Assembly (NCBI GenBank): GCA_017435615.1 | Contig: JAFSET010000025.1 | Location: 1 to 51,514, forward strand | DNA length: 51,514 nt | Origin: Oscillospiraceae bacterium | Lineage (GTDB): Bacteria > Bacillota > Clostridia > Oscillospirales > Oscillospiraceae | Direction: 5' to 3' | Part shown: positions 17,082-27,416 of the stretch, in pieces | Layout of the letters: every line of letters begins with the position of its first letter | How positions within the stretch are numbered: the stretch's first letter is position 1 | Position numbers and translations under genes: made by a program | Notes under the pieces: generated by a model | What the model was told of the DNA's origin: nothing | Databases searched by the model: none | What the model saw: the letters and a program-made list of their open reading frames with translations, nothing else

Positions 17082-20000
17082 TTATGCTTCGGGTTCGGTT
17101 TCGACCTGCTCTGCCATCAGAGCAAAATTCTTAACCTGCACACTGCCGTCCAACAGACGGATCTTCAGCGTATGGTTGCCTGCTGTCAGCGGAAGCTGAC
17201 CCAGTACAAGCTGTGTCATACCCGTTTCTTCAGAAGCGGGAACAGTGAATTCATAGATGGCTGCGCCGTCTACCACGATTTCCAGCTTTGCACCTGCATT
17301 AGCGGACATATAAGCAGACAGATCATATACGCCTTCAGCATTAGCGGAAATGGCATACTTGACCCAGTCGCCGGCTGTTGCCAGCTTCAGGTCATAGCTG
17401 ACAGTTGCTTCATCGTAAATGCTGCTTTCCTTTTCACCCTGACGGATGCCGTCGGTAGGCTGCGCATCTGCGAAGTAGAAACCACGGTTTTCGCCCTTGA
17501 GGTAGTGGATTGCCGGGAACGCACTGCCTGTCACCTTCACGGTATCAAAGTCGCTTGTGCCCAGCGCATCGTTGGAAAATGCTATATAGCCCCAGCTTGC
17601 AAGACCTCTTGCGCCGATCTTACCGGCAACGCCTGCATGCTCCACATCCAGCTTCCGCATCAAATCCATATACACCAGCAGACGGGATGCGCCCTGCTCG
17701 ATACGCACTGTATGCAGCACATCGGCAGACAGATTTTCAATAGTCTTGCTGCCCAGCACCTGGGTCTGACCGTTGGTAATTGCAGATGCGGTCAAGGTCT
17801 TGGTTGCATCGTTCCATTCGATCTGGCAGTAATTGTTTTCATTGACATAGCCAAAAAGCATCCGGCTGGTGCCGTCTTTTACGGGAGTGAAGTTAAATTC
17901 TGCAGTATAGACTTTTCCGGAAGCCACACCACTGAAGAACACTTCACCGGAAATGTTCATATTTTCTGTGCCCCAGGATTCAAAATCCGGGCGTTCAGGC
18001 ACAGGCATATCCCAATAGGTAGGACCGTTGGCCATAACACAAGCGCCATTCGTCACCAGCTTGTCCAGCATATAGCGGCGCTGAGGACCGTCAACACCCA
18101 CCAGATTATGATAAGCCGCATACCAGCTATCCAGGTTAGGACCCACCACATTGGAATTATGACCCAAACCACGGAAATTGTCCGGGCCGGCTGCCATAAT
18201 CAGAATATTGTCCTCAGGCTGAATGAAATCGCCCATAGGATCAGAACCGATCTGATAGGAGTAACCCACACGGTAATTATCCGCAGTTACCTTGTTGCCG
18301 GAGTAGGTCAGATACAGAATATCGCCTCTGCGGAACAGGCCAGGGCCTTCCACCCAACCGCCATTCATACTGGCAGTAAGCACCTTGTGGATATTGGTCT
18401 GGTTGGGGGGTGTCATAGTGCTTTGATCGATGGGTACAACGCGAATGCTCTTGCTCTTGGCATACAGGAAGAACAGATTGCCGTCATCGTCCAGCCACAA
18501 AGAACCGTCAATGCCGTATTCGAAATCCCCGGTAACAGCCTGGAAAGGACCGATGGGACTTTCGCTCTTGTAGATGTAGTGACCGGTGCCCTTATTGCCG
18601 GATTGGCACATATAGAACCAGCCATTATGGTAGATCACTTCGGGGGCGTAAGCCTGGGTGGCCTCTGCGGCTTCCAAAGCAAAACCCTTGTAGGTCCAGT
18701 TTACCAAATCATCGGATTCAAAGACTTTCACACCGGAGATGCCATTTTCCGCCACACCGGATGAAGGGTACATATAGTACTTTCCGTTATGGCGCAGCAC
18801 AAAAGGGTCGCCAATACCGTATTCACCACCTTCGGTGTAGGTATCTACACCCCACTGACCGATAATATCCTGACCGTTGCGGTAGGTCTGGGTTTGAGCA
18901 AAGGTGTATGTTTCCTCAATACTGTCAACAGAACCGGTGTAGGAATACCGGCTCAGGGTCATACCGGTATTGAAGCCGAACACGCCGGCAGCAGCAGCGC
19001 CGGTAATATTACCCTCGCTGCTTAAAACGCACACGCCGTTCACATAGAACCGGATCTCTGGCCCGTTCTTCAAAACGCCCAATGTCACCGCTGCGCCGGA
19101 AAGATCCATTTCCTCCACAGTGGCAACAACGGCGTTATCCCAATCAAATGCGCCATCTGCATACTGCACGCAGCCCACGGTATTGGCCTGCAGCGCTTCA
19201 TTCATCTGCACATAGAAGTACGCCCGGATGCCGTTTTCCTCCACATACATACCAAACTTGGGAGATTCTGCCCCAGCCTGGGCACTGTGGATCTGGAATT
19301 GACCTTCAAAATAGAACGGATCCTGGTTTAAACCGTTCACACCGGCGTGGGAATTGCCGTTTGCGCCCACCTGAATAACACCGGTGTTTGCGCCGGAATC
19401 GTTGCTCAGATCCACCTGGCCGTCAACCGGTCCGAAGAAAATATATTCGCTTACAAACCGCAATGCTGCCTCGTGGTAGCCGTACAATGCGTTCAGCAGT
19501 GCTTTCATCACGGCATTGCCCTTCTGGCTCATACGGATGATATAGTTCATCGGACTATAGGAGACAGTTAAGCTTTCTCCATCCTTTGTTGCGGTCAAAT
19601 CGATCAGATTGCTGTAATCCTGGGGATTAATACCGGCAACCTCTACATAGTGCATACCGCCCTTTTCCACCGTTTCATAATCGCCGAAGCTGACGCCATC
19701 CACAGAACCGGTGAAATAGAAACGCACAGCGATCTTGTTTTTAAATACCAAAGATGCACCGTAGAAGCTCATACCGCCGATATTGCCCTCCACAACCATT
19801 TCGGGGTGCTGCGCAGGAACAGTTGTATCTTCCAGCTCATAGCCGGCATTTGCCAAACGGTCTGTGTTCACCTCAAAATACTGCTGTGCCTTTGCACCGT
19901 ATTGGAGCATCCACTTCACCAGATTTTTGGTCTTTTCGGGGTAATTGCCGGAAAGTACGGCATCTGCATAGCCGCGGATCGTGTAGATCTTTTCCTGGGC

Positions 20001-22496
20001 AACCGTGCCGCCGTATACAAACTGAACGGTAATTTCCTCGGTCATCTGCGCAGCCGCAAGATATGCAGAAACTGTGTAGAAACCGTTTTCATCGGGGATC
20101 ATAGCGTTCAGATCATAGGAAACCGTTTCACCGGCTACGATTACATTGACTACTGTGCCGGGCTCTGCCTTTACAGGGAAGCGCATTGCCAGATCGTCAC
20201 CCAAAGAAACCTGCTGCATAATTTCGGTCACATAAGGACGAACTGTGTACACATTTTCTGCAGCGACGGACATATAAGCCTTGCCGTTTGCCACGCCGAT
20301 GCTGTCTACTGTGCCCATGCTGATTGCAGTGCCGTAAACTGTAGCGCTGCCACCGGCCTTGCCGGAATTTGTGGTGCTGTCAGCCAGCTTCAAAACGCTG
20401 CCTTCCGGCACAACCACATTGCTCATATGATAGCCTGCCAGATCAATTGTGGCGCTGCCTCGTACGATCACAGTTTCATTGCAATTGCCCAGCAAGGTCA
20501 CCGCATGCTCACCGGCCATCTGTACCGCCTGGTTGACCGTTGCATAACCCTGACCATTGACTGCTGCAACAGCATTTACGGTAAAGTTATCATAAGAAGC
20601 ATTGTTGTGATGACTGCGAATACCTACCTGTCCAACAGACAGATCCCGGTCCGCCACAAAGGTAGTGCTGATGTATCTGGAAGGATCGCTCAACAGGCTA
20701 ACCGTTGCTGTAACCGTATTGCCGCTGATATCTGCCCGCAACAGCAAGGGTTCCTTTACACCGCCGGAGAACAGATTGTTGCCCAGACCGGTCTCGGAAA
20801 TGGTACGGCTGTACTCGATCCAACCCGGGAAATTGCCCAGCACCAGGTCGATACGGTTGGGCGCATCTTCCCAGCCGGTAAAGTGGGATTCCACACCAAC
20901 ATACAAAGCATTGATGCTGTCCTGAGCATTGGTGGCATCAGAAGCACCGATGTACAGACCGCCATAGATAGGGCCGTCGGTAAACTGGGGATGCAGCTCC
21001 ATGCTGACAGAGTGGATCAGTTTGCCGTTTTCCTTATAAATTGCCTTGAACTCACCGGCATCACCGGTAGGAACCAGCTTGCCTTCTTCGGCTGCAAAGC
21101 CGCCGGCAGAGGTGGTATACAGATCAAAGGCATCGGTATTGTCAAAGCCGTTTACAGCAGCCTCCGCGCTGGGAGCGCAGTTGACCGCAAAGTTGTCGTA
21201 CATTGCGTTGTTGTAATGGCTGCGGATACCCACCTGCCCCATAGACAGATCCCGGTCAGCAATATAAGTTGTGCTAAAGCTGATGCTGGGATCCCGCACC
21301 AGGCTCACAGTCACAACAACCATATTACCGGTAATGTCTGCCTTCAACAGTAAGGGCTCCTTGATACCGCCGGAGAACAGGTTGTTGCCCAGACCGGTTT
21401 CAGAAACCGTCCGGCTGTACTCGATCCAATTGGGGAAATTACCAAAGACCAGGTCAATACGGTTGGCCGCATCATCCCAGCCGGTAAAGTGGGATTCAAT
21501 GCCAATATACAAGGCATTGATGTTATCCTGTGCATTGCCGGCGTCGGAAGCGCCGATATACAGACCGCCGTAGATGGGGCCGTCACTGTTCACGGGATGC
21601 AGCTCCACGCTGACAGAATGGACCTTGCCGGTGCCGTTATAAATTGCCTTGAACTCACCGGCATCACCGGTGGGTACCAGCTTGCCGTTTGCCGCTGTAA
21701 AGCCACCGGCAGAGGTGGAATACAGGCTGAAATCGTCTGCATTTTCAAACTTTGCCATATGACCGGGCATATCCTGCACAGCCTCTTCCACATATTCCAC
21801 TGTAAAATTATCGTACATTGCGTTGTTGTACTGGCTGCGGATACCCACATCGCCCAAGGTCAGATCTGTGCCCTCCGGCAGGGTGTAGGTGGTGGTCACC
21901 TGCCTGCCGGGGTTGCTGACCAGGCTCACGGTAACTTCCATAACATTGCCGTCCAGCCGGGCGTGCAGCCGCAGAGGTTCTTTGTTGCCGGAGAACAGGT
22001 TGTTGCCCAAACCGGTTTCAGAAACGAAACGGGCGCCTACTTCGCCGCCCCAGCCCTGGGTAAACTGACCCAGGGTGATGTCCACGCGGTTAATGGCATC
22101 ATCCCAGCCCGCAAAGTTGGACTCGATGCCCAAATACAGCGCGTCGATCTTATCCTGGCCATTTGCAGCATTGGCGGCATTGATATACAGACCGCCGTAC
22201 ACGCCGTCATTGCCTACAGGATGGATCTCCACGCTGACAGCGCGGATCGCCCGTCCATCGTCTTTATACATTGCCTTGAATTCACCGGCATCACCGGCAG
22301 GAACAAGCTTGCCATCCTGCACGGCGAAACCGCCGGCGGAGGTGGAATACAGGTCGAAGCTTGCTGCCGCTTCGGCTGTACTGAAGTCTACTGCCGCTGC
22401 AGAAGCACCGGCGGCAAACACCTGCAAAGACAACAGGGAAACCAGCATTGTCAATGCAAGCAGGACAGATATCCATCTGCCATTTGAGATTTTCAT
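17082..22496 (-). CDS. Secreted multimodular GH43 glycoside hydrolase
   Basis: 1804 aa with a signal peptide (1-29, ending QVFAAG). Apparent order: three copies of the ~200-aa beta module (33-236, 246-440, 449-643); the ~370-aa module shared with the 2901-aa protein (645-1020), marked by LVKWMLQYGAKAQ, FKNKIAVRFYFTGS and LLNALYGYH; a beta sandwich (1022-1190); GH43 propeller (about 1220-1503) with Asp1230 in GIGDPFV, Asp1330 in GIDGS and Glu1383 in VEGPG; a beta sandwich (1508-1655); and a CBM6-like domain (1660-1795). The half from GH43 onward is paralogous to the next upstream gene. No lipobox or wall-sorting signal is present. It may be held at the surface through the shared modules. It should release arabinose, xylose or galactose side groups outside the cell. 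ATG at 22496 follows GGAGG closely. Confidence 0.85.
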   Translation of the reverse strand: MKISNGRWISVLLALTMLVSLLSLQVFAAGASAAAVDFSTAEAAASFDLYSTSAGGFAVQDGKLVPAGDAGEFKAMYKDDGRAIRAVSVEIHPVGNDGVYGGLYINAANAANGQDKIDALYLGIESNFAGWDDAINRVDITLGQFTQGWGGEVGARFVSETGLGNNLFSGNKEPLRLHARLDGNVMEVTVSLVSNPGRQVTTTYTLPEGTDLTLGDVGIRSQYNNAMYDNFTVEYVEEAVQDMPGHMAKFENADDFSLYSTSAGGFTAANGKLVPTGDAGEFKAIYNGTGKVHSVSVELHPVNSDGPIYGGLYIGASDAGNAQDNINALYIGIESHFTGWDDAANRIDLVFGNFPNWIEYSRTVSETGLGNNLFSGGIKEPLLLKADITGNMVVVTVSLVRDPSISFSTTYIADRDLSMGQVGIRSHYNNAMYDNFAVNCAPSAEAAVNGFDNTDAFDLYTTSAGGFAAEEGKLVPTGDAGEFKAIYKENGKLIHSVSMELHPQFTDGPIYGGLYIGASDATNAQDSINALYVGVESHFTGWEDAPNRIDLVLGNFPGWIEYSRTISETGLGNNLFSGGVKEPLLLRADISGNTVTATVSLLSDPSRYISTTFVADRDLSVGQVGIRSHHNNASYDNFTVNAVAAVNGQGYATVNQAVQMAGEHAVTLLGNCNETVIVRGSATIDLAGYHMSNVVVPEGSVLKLADSTTNSGKAGGSATVYGTAISMGTVDSIGVANGKAYMSVAAENVYTVRPYVTEIMQQVSLGDDLAMRFPVKAEPGTVVNVIVAGETVSYDLNAMIPDENGFYTVSAYLAAAQMTEEITVQFVYGGTVAQEKIYTIRGYADAVLSGNYPEKTKNLVKWMLQYGAKAQQYFEVNTDRLANAGYELEDTTVPAQHPEMVVEGNIGGMSFYGASLVFKNKIAVRFYFTGSVDGVSFGDYETVEKGGMHYVEVAGINPQDYSNLIDLTATKDGESLTVSYSPMNYIIRMSQKGNAVMKALLNALYGYHEAALRFVSEYIFFGPVDGQVDLSNDSGANTGVIQVGANGNSHAGVNGLNQDPFYFEGQFQIHSAQAGAESPKFGMYVEENGIRAYFYVQMNEALQANTVGCVQYADGAFDWDNAVVATVEEMDLSGAAVTLGVLKNGPEIRFYVNGVCVLSSEGNITGAAAAGVFGFNTGMTLSRYSYTGSVDSIEETYTFAQTQTYRNGQDIIGQWGVDTYTEGGEYGIGDPFVLRHNGKYYMYPSSGVAENGISGVKVFESDDLVNWTYKGFALEAAEATQAYAPEVIYHNGWFYMCQSGNKGTGHYIYKSESPIGPFQAVTGDFEYGIDGSLWLDDDGNLFFLYAKSKSIRVVPIDQSTMTPPNQTNIHKVLTASMNGGWVEGPGLFRRGDILYLTYSGNKVTADNYRVGYSYQIGSDPMGDFIQPEDNILIMAAGPDNFRGLGHNSNVVGPNLDSWYAAYHNLVGVDGPQRRYMLDKLVTNGACVMANGPTYWDMPVPERPDFESWGTENMNISGEVFFSGVASGKVYTAEFNFTPVKDGTSRMLFGYVNENNYCQIEWNDATKTLTASAITNGQTQVLGSKTIENLSADVLHTVRIEQGASRLLVYMDLMRKLDVEHAGVAGKIGARGLASWGYIAFSNDALGTSDFDTVKVTGSAFPAIHYLKGENRGFYFADAQPTDGIRQGEKESSIYDEATVSYDLKLATAGDWVKYAISANAEGVYDLSAYMSANAGAKLEIVVDGAAIYEFTVPASEETGMTQLVLGQLPLTAGNHTLKIRLLDGSVQVKNFALMAEQVETEPEA

Positions 22497-22514
22497 AGTA
22501 TTGCCTCCTTCGAA

Positions 22515-24977
22515 TTATTTTGTGGTAATTTTAAAATTCCTGAAGGAACAGCCTGCCTTGTTGGAGCACAGGGCCACCTGTCCGTACAAGAATGCGTTGC
22601 TGTCATAATAATCCATTACGGGGGTTTCCATATCGTCTACATAAATGAGAATATGGTTGTTTTCTGCGGTGATCCTGATCTTGTGGTACTCGCCCTGCAG
22701 CCATTCCACACCCACCAGATCCAGGTTCTCCGCGCCGTAGTTGTAGCGGCTCAGGGTCACCTGATCGTTTCGCAGGGACAGGTAGTAGCCGCAGAAGGAT
22801 TCCTCCACACCGCTGTTGAGCACATGGTCCTTCGCCCGGAACATAATGCCGGCATCGTAGATGGTGGCCTCCTCCGTCATGGCAACCTCCACCTCCACGG
22901 TGAAGTCTGTCAGCTTTTCGTCACCGGCATAGGCATAGGCCACATCACCGGAACGGGCGGTATGAACGCCGTCAATGATCTTCCAGTTGCCGATATAGGA
23001 CCAGCCCATTTCGTTGATCTCCGACAGGTCGTTTTCATACTGCAGCTTTGTGGGATTGGCAGGCTCAAAGGTAAAGCTTGCCACCTCCATCGTGCCCTCT
23101 ATCAGTCTGAGCTTCAGGGTATGCTCCCCTGTTGTCAGCGGAATATGACCCAGCATCAGGTTGACCATTTCATCGGTATAGCCGGAGGAAGGCACCGTGT
23201 AGGTGTAAATATCCTGGCTGTCCACGATGATCTGGAAACGGGCACCGGCGGAAGCCGCCCGGATCCGGGCAGAAACGCCGTAGTAATCATCGGCGGTGAC
23301 CCGCACGGCATACTTGACCCAGTCACCGACGGTATCCAGCTTCAGATTGTAGACAAAGTTGTCTTCATCATAAACCGTGTTTTCCTTCTCGCCCTGGCGG
23401 ATGCCGTTTTCCGACACCGCCGCGTTTTTTATGGAGAAGCCACGGTTTTCACCCTTTAAGTAATGGACTGCCGGGAAGGAGCCCTCCAGCATTTTCACAG
23501 TGTCAAAGTCACCGGTGCCGAAGGCATCGTTGGAAAATGCCACATAGCTGACGGAGGCATCGGCACTGATGCCGATCTTTCCGGCCGCGCCGGTGTGCGC
23601 CACATCGGTTTTGCGCATAGCGTCCATATAAACCAGCAGACGTGTTGCGCCCTGCTCGATGCGCAGCGTATGCAGGACACCGGGAGCCAAAAAGTCAATG
23701 CTCTGACTGTCCAGCTCTTTGACCGTATCCCCGGATACCTCATTGACCGTCAGGGTCTTGGTCACATCGTCCCACACCGCCTCGCAGTACTTGTCCGCGC
23801 TTTCATAGCTGAATACAAGGCTTGTGGTGCTGTTTTCCGCCGGAATGAAGTTATACTCCGCGGTGAAGACCGCCTCGGTACTGCCGCTGCTGAGCAGAAG
23901 CTCTCCTTCCGCTGTCAGGCCTTCCGGGCCTCTGGTTTCAAAGTCAGGACGCTCCGGCACCGGCACTTCGGAATAAGTCGGACCGTTGGCCATCACCATG
24001 GCGCTGTTGGTCACCAGCTTATCCACCATATAACGCCGCTGCGGACCGGCGGTCGCCACCAGGTTGTGGAATGCGGTATACCAGGAATCCAGATCCGGGC
24101 CGATCACATTGGAGCTGTGACCCAGGCCGCGGAAGTTATCCGGTCCGGTTTCCAAAATGATAATGTTGTCGTCAGGCAAAATGAACAGGCCCTCCGGGTC
24201 AGTACCAAACTGGTAGGAATAGCCCACACGGTAGCTGTCACTGGTAACAGCGTTGCCTGTATAGGTCATATACAGCATATCCCCTCTGCGGAAGAAGCCG
24301 GGGCCTTCCGTCCAGCCGTTCAAGGTGCCGGCCAGCGTGGTCTCCACGCCGGGAAGCATGGTTTCCGGGTCCATGGGGGCAATGTGCATCACATTGCTCT
24401 CCGGGTACAGGAAATAGAGCTGACCGTCGTCACCGATCCAAAACGCGCCGTCGATATTCCGGCCAAAGTTGTCGGTGATCTTCTCAAAGGGACCTGTGGG
24501 ACTTTGGCTTTTGAAGATGAAGTGTCCCTCGCCGTTTTTTGACTCGCACAGGTAGAACCAGCCGTTGTGGTACACCACCTCGGGGGCATAGGCAAAGTTG
24601 GCATCCTCATCCTCTACCGCAAAGCCCTCATAGGTCCAGTTTACCAGGTCATCGGAGGAGAACACCTTGATACCGGCAACACCGTTTTCCGGTGTACTGG
24701 AAGAAGGATACAGGTAGTATCTTCCGTCATAGCGCATCACAAAGGGGTCACCGATGCCGTACTCACCGCCGCCGGTATTCTCGCTTTGGCCCCACTGGCC
24801 TTCAATGGACTGGCCGTTATGATAGGTTTCGGACTGGGCAAAGGTGTATTCCAGCTCGCCTTTGTCCAGTGCGGTGTTGAAATTTCCGCCGCCCAGGCTG
24901 CATCCGGCACAGGTGGCAGCGGCTGCCGCGGCCACCGCAAAGGCTGTCAGGCGCTTTAAAATCTTACTATTCTTCAT
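22515..24977 (-). CDS. GH43 lipoprotein with carbohydrate-binding modules
   Basis: 820 aa. The N-terminal signal ends in CAGC, with Cys26 as the probable lipidated residue, although Cys at -3 is atypical. The GH43 propeller spans about 65-355 with catalytic Asp77 (GIGDPFV), Asp176 (NIDGA) and Glu224 (TEGPG). It is followed by a beta sandwich (about 360-515), a CBM6-like domain (516-655) and a C-terminal laminin-G/DUF1080-like domain (660-820). It matches the C-terminal half of the 1804-aa protein region by region, so one arose from the other. It should be tethered to the outer face of the membrane, trimming glycans close to the ABC importer. AAGGAGG precedes the ATG. The exact bond cleaved is unknown. 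Confidence 0.86.
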   Translation of the reverse strand: MKNSKILKRLTAFAVAAAAAATCAGCSLGGGNFNTALDKGELEYTFAQSETYHNGQSIEGQWGQSENTGGGEYGIGDPFVMRYDGRYYLYPSSSTPENGVAGIKVFSSDDLVNWTYEGFAVEDEDANFAYAPEVVYHNGWFYLCESKNGEGHFIFKSQSPTGPFEKITDNFGRNIDGAFWIGDDGQLYFLYPESNVMHIAPMDPETMLPGVETTLAGTLNGWTEGPGFFRRGDMLYMTYTGNAVTSDSYRVGYSYQFGTDPEGLFILPDDNIIILETGPDNFRGLGHSSNVIGPDLDSWYTAFHNLVATAGPQRRYMVDKLVTNSAMVMANGPTYSEVPVPERPDFETRGPEGLTAEGELLLSSGSTEAVFTAEYNFIPAENSTTSLVFSYESADKYCEAVWDDVTKTLTVNEVSGDTVKELDSQSIDFLAPGVLHTLRIEQGATRLLVYMDAMRKTDVAHTGAAGKIGISADASVSYVAFSNDAFGTGDFDTVKMLEGSFPAVHYLKGENRGFSIKNAAVSENGIRQGEKENTVYDEDNFVYNLKLDTVGDWVKYAVRVTADDYYGVSARIRAASAGARFQIIVDSQDIYTYTVPSSGYTDEMVNLMLGHIPLTTGEHTLKLRLIEGTMEVASFTFEPANPTKLQYENDLSEINEMGWSYIGNWKIIDGVHTARSGDVAYAYAGDEKLTDFTVEVEVAMTEEATIYDAGIMFRAKDHVLNSGVEESFCGYYLSLRNDQVTLSRYNYGAENLDLVGVEWLQGEYHKIRITAENNHILIYVDDMETPVMDYYDSNAFLYGQVALCSNKAGCSFRNFKITTK

Positions 24978-24989
24978 GCGCTTACCTCC

Positions 24990-27407
24990 TTAGCCGATCG
25001 CGGTTGCGGAAAAATAGCTGTACCAGTCCGGATCCTGGGGATCGGGACACAGATCATCGTGATGCCACTCGGTACCGGAGCCGTCTGCCTTCACGGTCAC
25101 CTGACCGAAGGCAACGCCCATGAGTTTTTCCGGCTTTTCGCCGCCAAACTCGGCCCAGGGTACAAACAGCTCCACAATGTAGCCTGTTTCCGTTTTCTTC
25201 ACACCGGACAAAATGTTACCGGTGACAAAATCCATGTAAACACCGGCCTTGCCCTTCCGGAACAGCATCCTGCCGGCCGCGTCCACCAAAACGGTGCGGT
25301 CCTTCAAATCCGGATCACCGCCGCTGCAGTCGTAGTCTATATAGACCTCCACAGAGCTGTTTTCAAAGGGCTTATCCCCTTGTGTCACCACATTGGCATC
25401 GGTCACATCAAAGCCAAAGTAGCAGCCCTTTTCCGTCCAGAACCAGCTTAGCTTCACCGTATCGTTGTGGAACGTGTGGCTGGCTGCATTTTTCCAGCGC
25501 TTCTCGGCGAGCGCACCGTCGAGGGTGATCTCAGGCTGCTCCACCGGGTCACCGGCCACGCCGCCAATGCTTTCCGGGGTGAAGTCACTGTACAGGTCGG
25601 GATTTTGGGGATCGGGACACAGGCCGTCATTGTGCCAGGCTGTTGCGCTCTGTCCGGGAGCCACTGTCACCTGACCCAGGGCAATGCCCATGATCTGCGG
25701 TCTGCTGCCGCCAAATTCCACCCAGGGCAGGTACAGCTCCACGGCATAGCCGCTTCCTGTCCTGCTGGCACCGGCCTGAATACGGCCTGTGCCGAAATCG
25801 ATGAAGGCACCGCCCTGACCCTTCCGGAAAAGCATATTTCCGGCCGCGTCCACCAGGACTGTCCGGTCCTGACTGTCCGGCGCGCCTGCATTATAGTTGT
25901 AGTCCAAATAGACCTCGATGCTGCTGTTTTCAAAGGGCTTGGCACCGGCGGTGCTCACATTGCCGTCGGTGACGGTAAAGCCCATATAGCAGCCAAAGTC
26001 TGTCCAGAACCAGTTTACCTTTACAGTTTCATCGTGGTATGTAAATTCCGGGGTGGCGGCCCATCTGCTTTCCACCAGCCTGCCGTCCAGGGTGATCTCC
26101 GGAGCCGGAGCCGGCACCACCGCGCCGTCCACGCCGTTTTTGGTCATCCGCACATAGGTATCCGGCACCTGAGGATCCTGGCCGATGCCGCTCCAGGCGA
26201 TCTTGCGGCTGTCGTCGGCATTGAGCTGGCCGTCCCAGTCCACGCTGCCAAAGCTGACACGCAAGCTTTCCGGCGCAAACTCATAGTTCAGGTCTGCCCA
26301 GGGAATAAACACTTCTATATCGTAGCCGTCATTTCGCTTCTGTGTGCCGGCGAACACATTGTTCATCACGTTGTTCCAGCCGCCGTCACCCAGACCACGC
26401 AGGACTTCGATGGTGCCGTTTACATCCACACGGACCTGCACATCGTCGGTCTGCGGCTTTTTGCCGCCGTCGGACAGGGCATCGATATAGACCTCGATAG
26501 AATCGTTCAGGAACACAGAGTTGCCCTCGGCGCACACCGCATTATCCTTCATCCTCAGGAAGAAGTAGCAGCCTGCGTCATCCATATAGGTTTTGACATC
26601 GCCACGGCCGCCATCTGCGAAGAAATAGGACAGGCGGTTTGCCCACTCCGGCTCGTCTGCCTTACCGTCCAGGGTCAGCTTGGCGCTGTTGACCTTGCGG
26701 AAATACTCGATGGCATTGCTGTCCCGGTACAGCCTCAGGTAGGTTTCCGGGGACTGCACATTCACGCCGGGCGCGCCGCGCCAAAGCTGCCGCACATTAT
26801 CCCGGCAGCCAACCAAACCGAAGGCTACGCCGTAATCCACCTGGGGATAGCCGCCCATCTGCGCGTAGGGAATAAACAGCTCCACGCAGTAGCCGTTGGA
26901 CGGATCCTTGGTGCCCACCGTGCCGTTGACCTTCACGGCATAGTTTTTGATCAGGTTGTCATCGTGCCATTTGCCGCCGTTGCCCCGGCGGGTCAGGCTC
27001 TTTTCATTGACATCGATAAAGATCTGCACCTGCTCGCTTTCCGGCTGGGCGCCGCCCTTGCCGCTGTAGTCCAGGTACAGCTCAAAGGAGCTGTTGTCAT
27101 ACACCTGGGAGCTGATGGCCCAAAGCTCCGGGTCGGACACCTGCGCACCCACGCAAAGGCCGCTTTCGCCGTAAAAAGCCTTCACGCTGGCCGAGATCTC
27201 GTCACCGAAGGAGAAGGCCTGCAGGCCCTCCCACTCTTTTTCGTCCAGCACGCCGTCCAGGGTGATCTCCGGCTTTTTATAGCCGGTCTCTACCATAAAG
27301 GGATCCACATCCGCATTGGCCACATAGTCCTCCGGCAGGGCGTTACAGCCTGCTAAGCCAAGGCAAAGCAGCAGCAATGCGATCATCAGTACTTTCATTT
27401 TTTTCAT
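24990..27407 (-). CDS. Lipoprotein of four CBM9-like modules
   Basis: 805 aa with a classic lipobox (LAGC, Cys21). The rest is four ~180-aa copies of a CBM9/DOMON-like beta sandwich (about 45-235, 243-420, 436-613, 623-805). Each copy begins with a variant of ITLDG.L.E..W and contains FENSSIEVY.DY, DRTVLVDA.G..LFRKG, GY.VEL..PW.EFGG and a DP..PD.Y ending; modules 3 and 4 are the closest pair. No enzyme domain is present. By position, between importer and GH43 lipoprotein, it likely holds polysaccharide or oligosaccharide at the membrane, a Gram-positive analogue of SusE/SusF surface binding proteins. That role is inferred. Confidence 0.8.
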   Translation of the reverse strand: MKKMKVLMIALLLLCLGLAGCNALPEDYVANADVDPFMVETGYKKPEITLDGVLDEKEWEGLQAFSFGDEISASVKAFYGESGLCVGAQVSDPELWAISSQVYDNSSFELYLDYSGKGGAQPESEQVQIFIDVNEKSLTRRGNGGKWHDDNLIKNYAVKVNGTVGTKDPSNGYCVELFIPYAQMGGYPQVDYGVAFGLVGCRDNVRQLWRGAPGVNVQSPETYLRLYRDSNAIEYFRKVNSAKLTLDGKADEPEWANRLSYFFADGGRGDVKTYMDDAGCYFFLRMKDNAVCAEGNSVFLNDSIEVYIDALSDGGKKPQTDDVQVRVDVNGTIEVLRGLGDGGWNNVMNNVFAGTQKRNDGYDIEVFIPWADLNYEFAPESLRVSFGSVDWDGQLNADDSRKIAWSGIGQDPQVPDTYVRMTKNGVDGAVVPAPAPEITLDGRLVESRWAATPEFTYHDETVKVNWFWTDFGCYMGFTVTDGNVSTAGAKPFENSSIEVYLDYNYNAGAPDSQDRTVLVDAAGNMLFRKGQGGAFIDFGTGRIQAGASRTGSGYAVELYLPWVEFGGSRPQIMGIALGQVTVAPGQSATAWHNDGLCPDPQNPDLYSDFTPESIGGVAGDPVEQPEITLDGALAEKRWKNAASHTFHNDTVKLSWFWTEKGCYFGFDVTDANVVTQGDKPFENSSVEVYIDYDCSGGDPDLKDRTVLVDAAGRMLFRKGKAGVYMDFVTGNILSGVKKTETGYIVELFVPWAEFGGEKPEKLMGVAFGQVTVKADGSGTEWHHDDLCPDPQDPDWYSYFSATAIG

Positions 27408-27416
27408 AGAACCACC

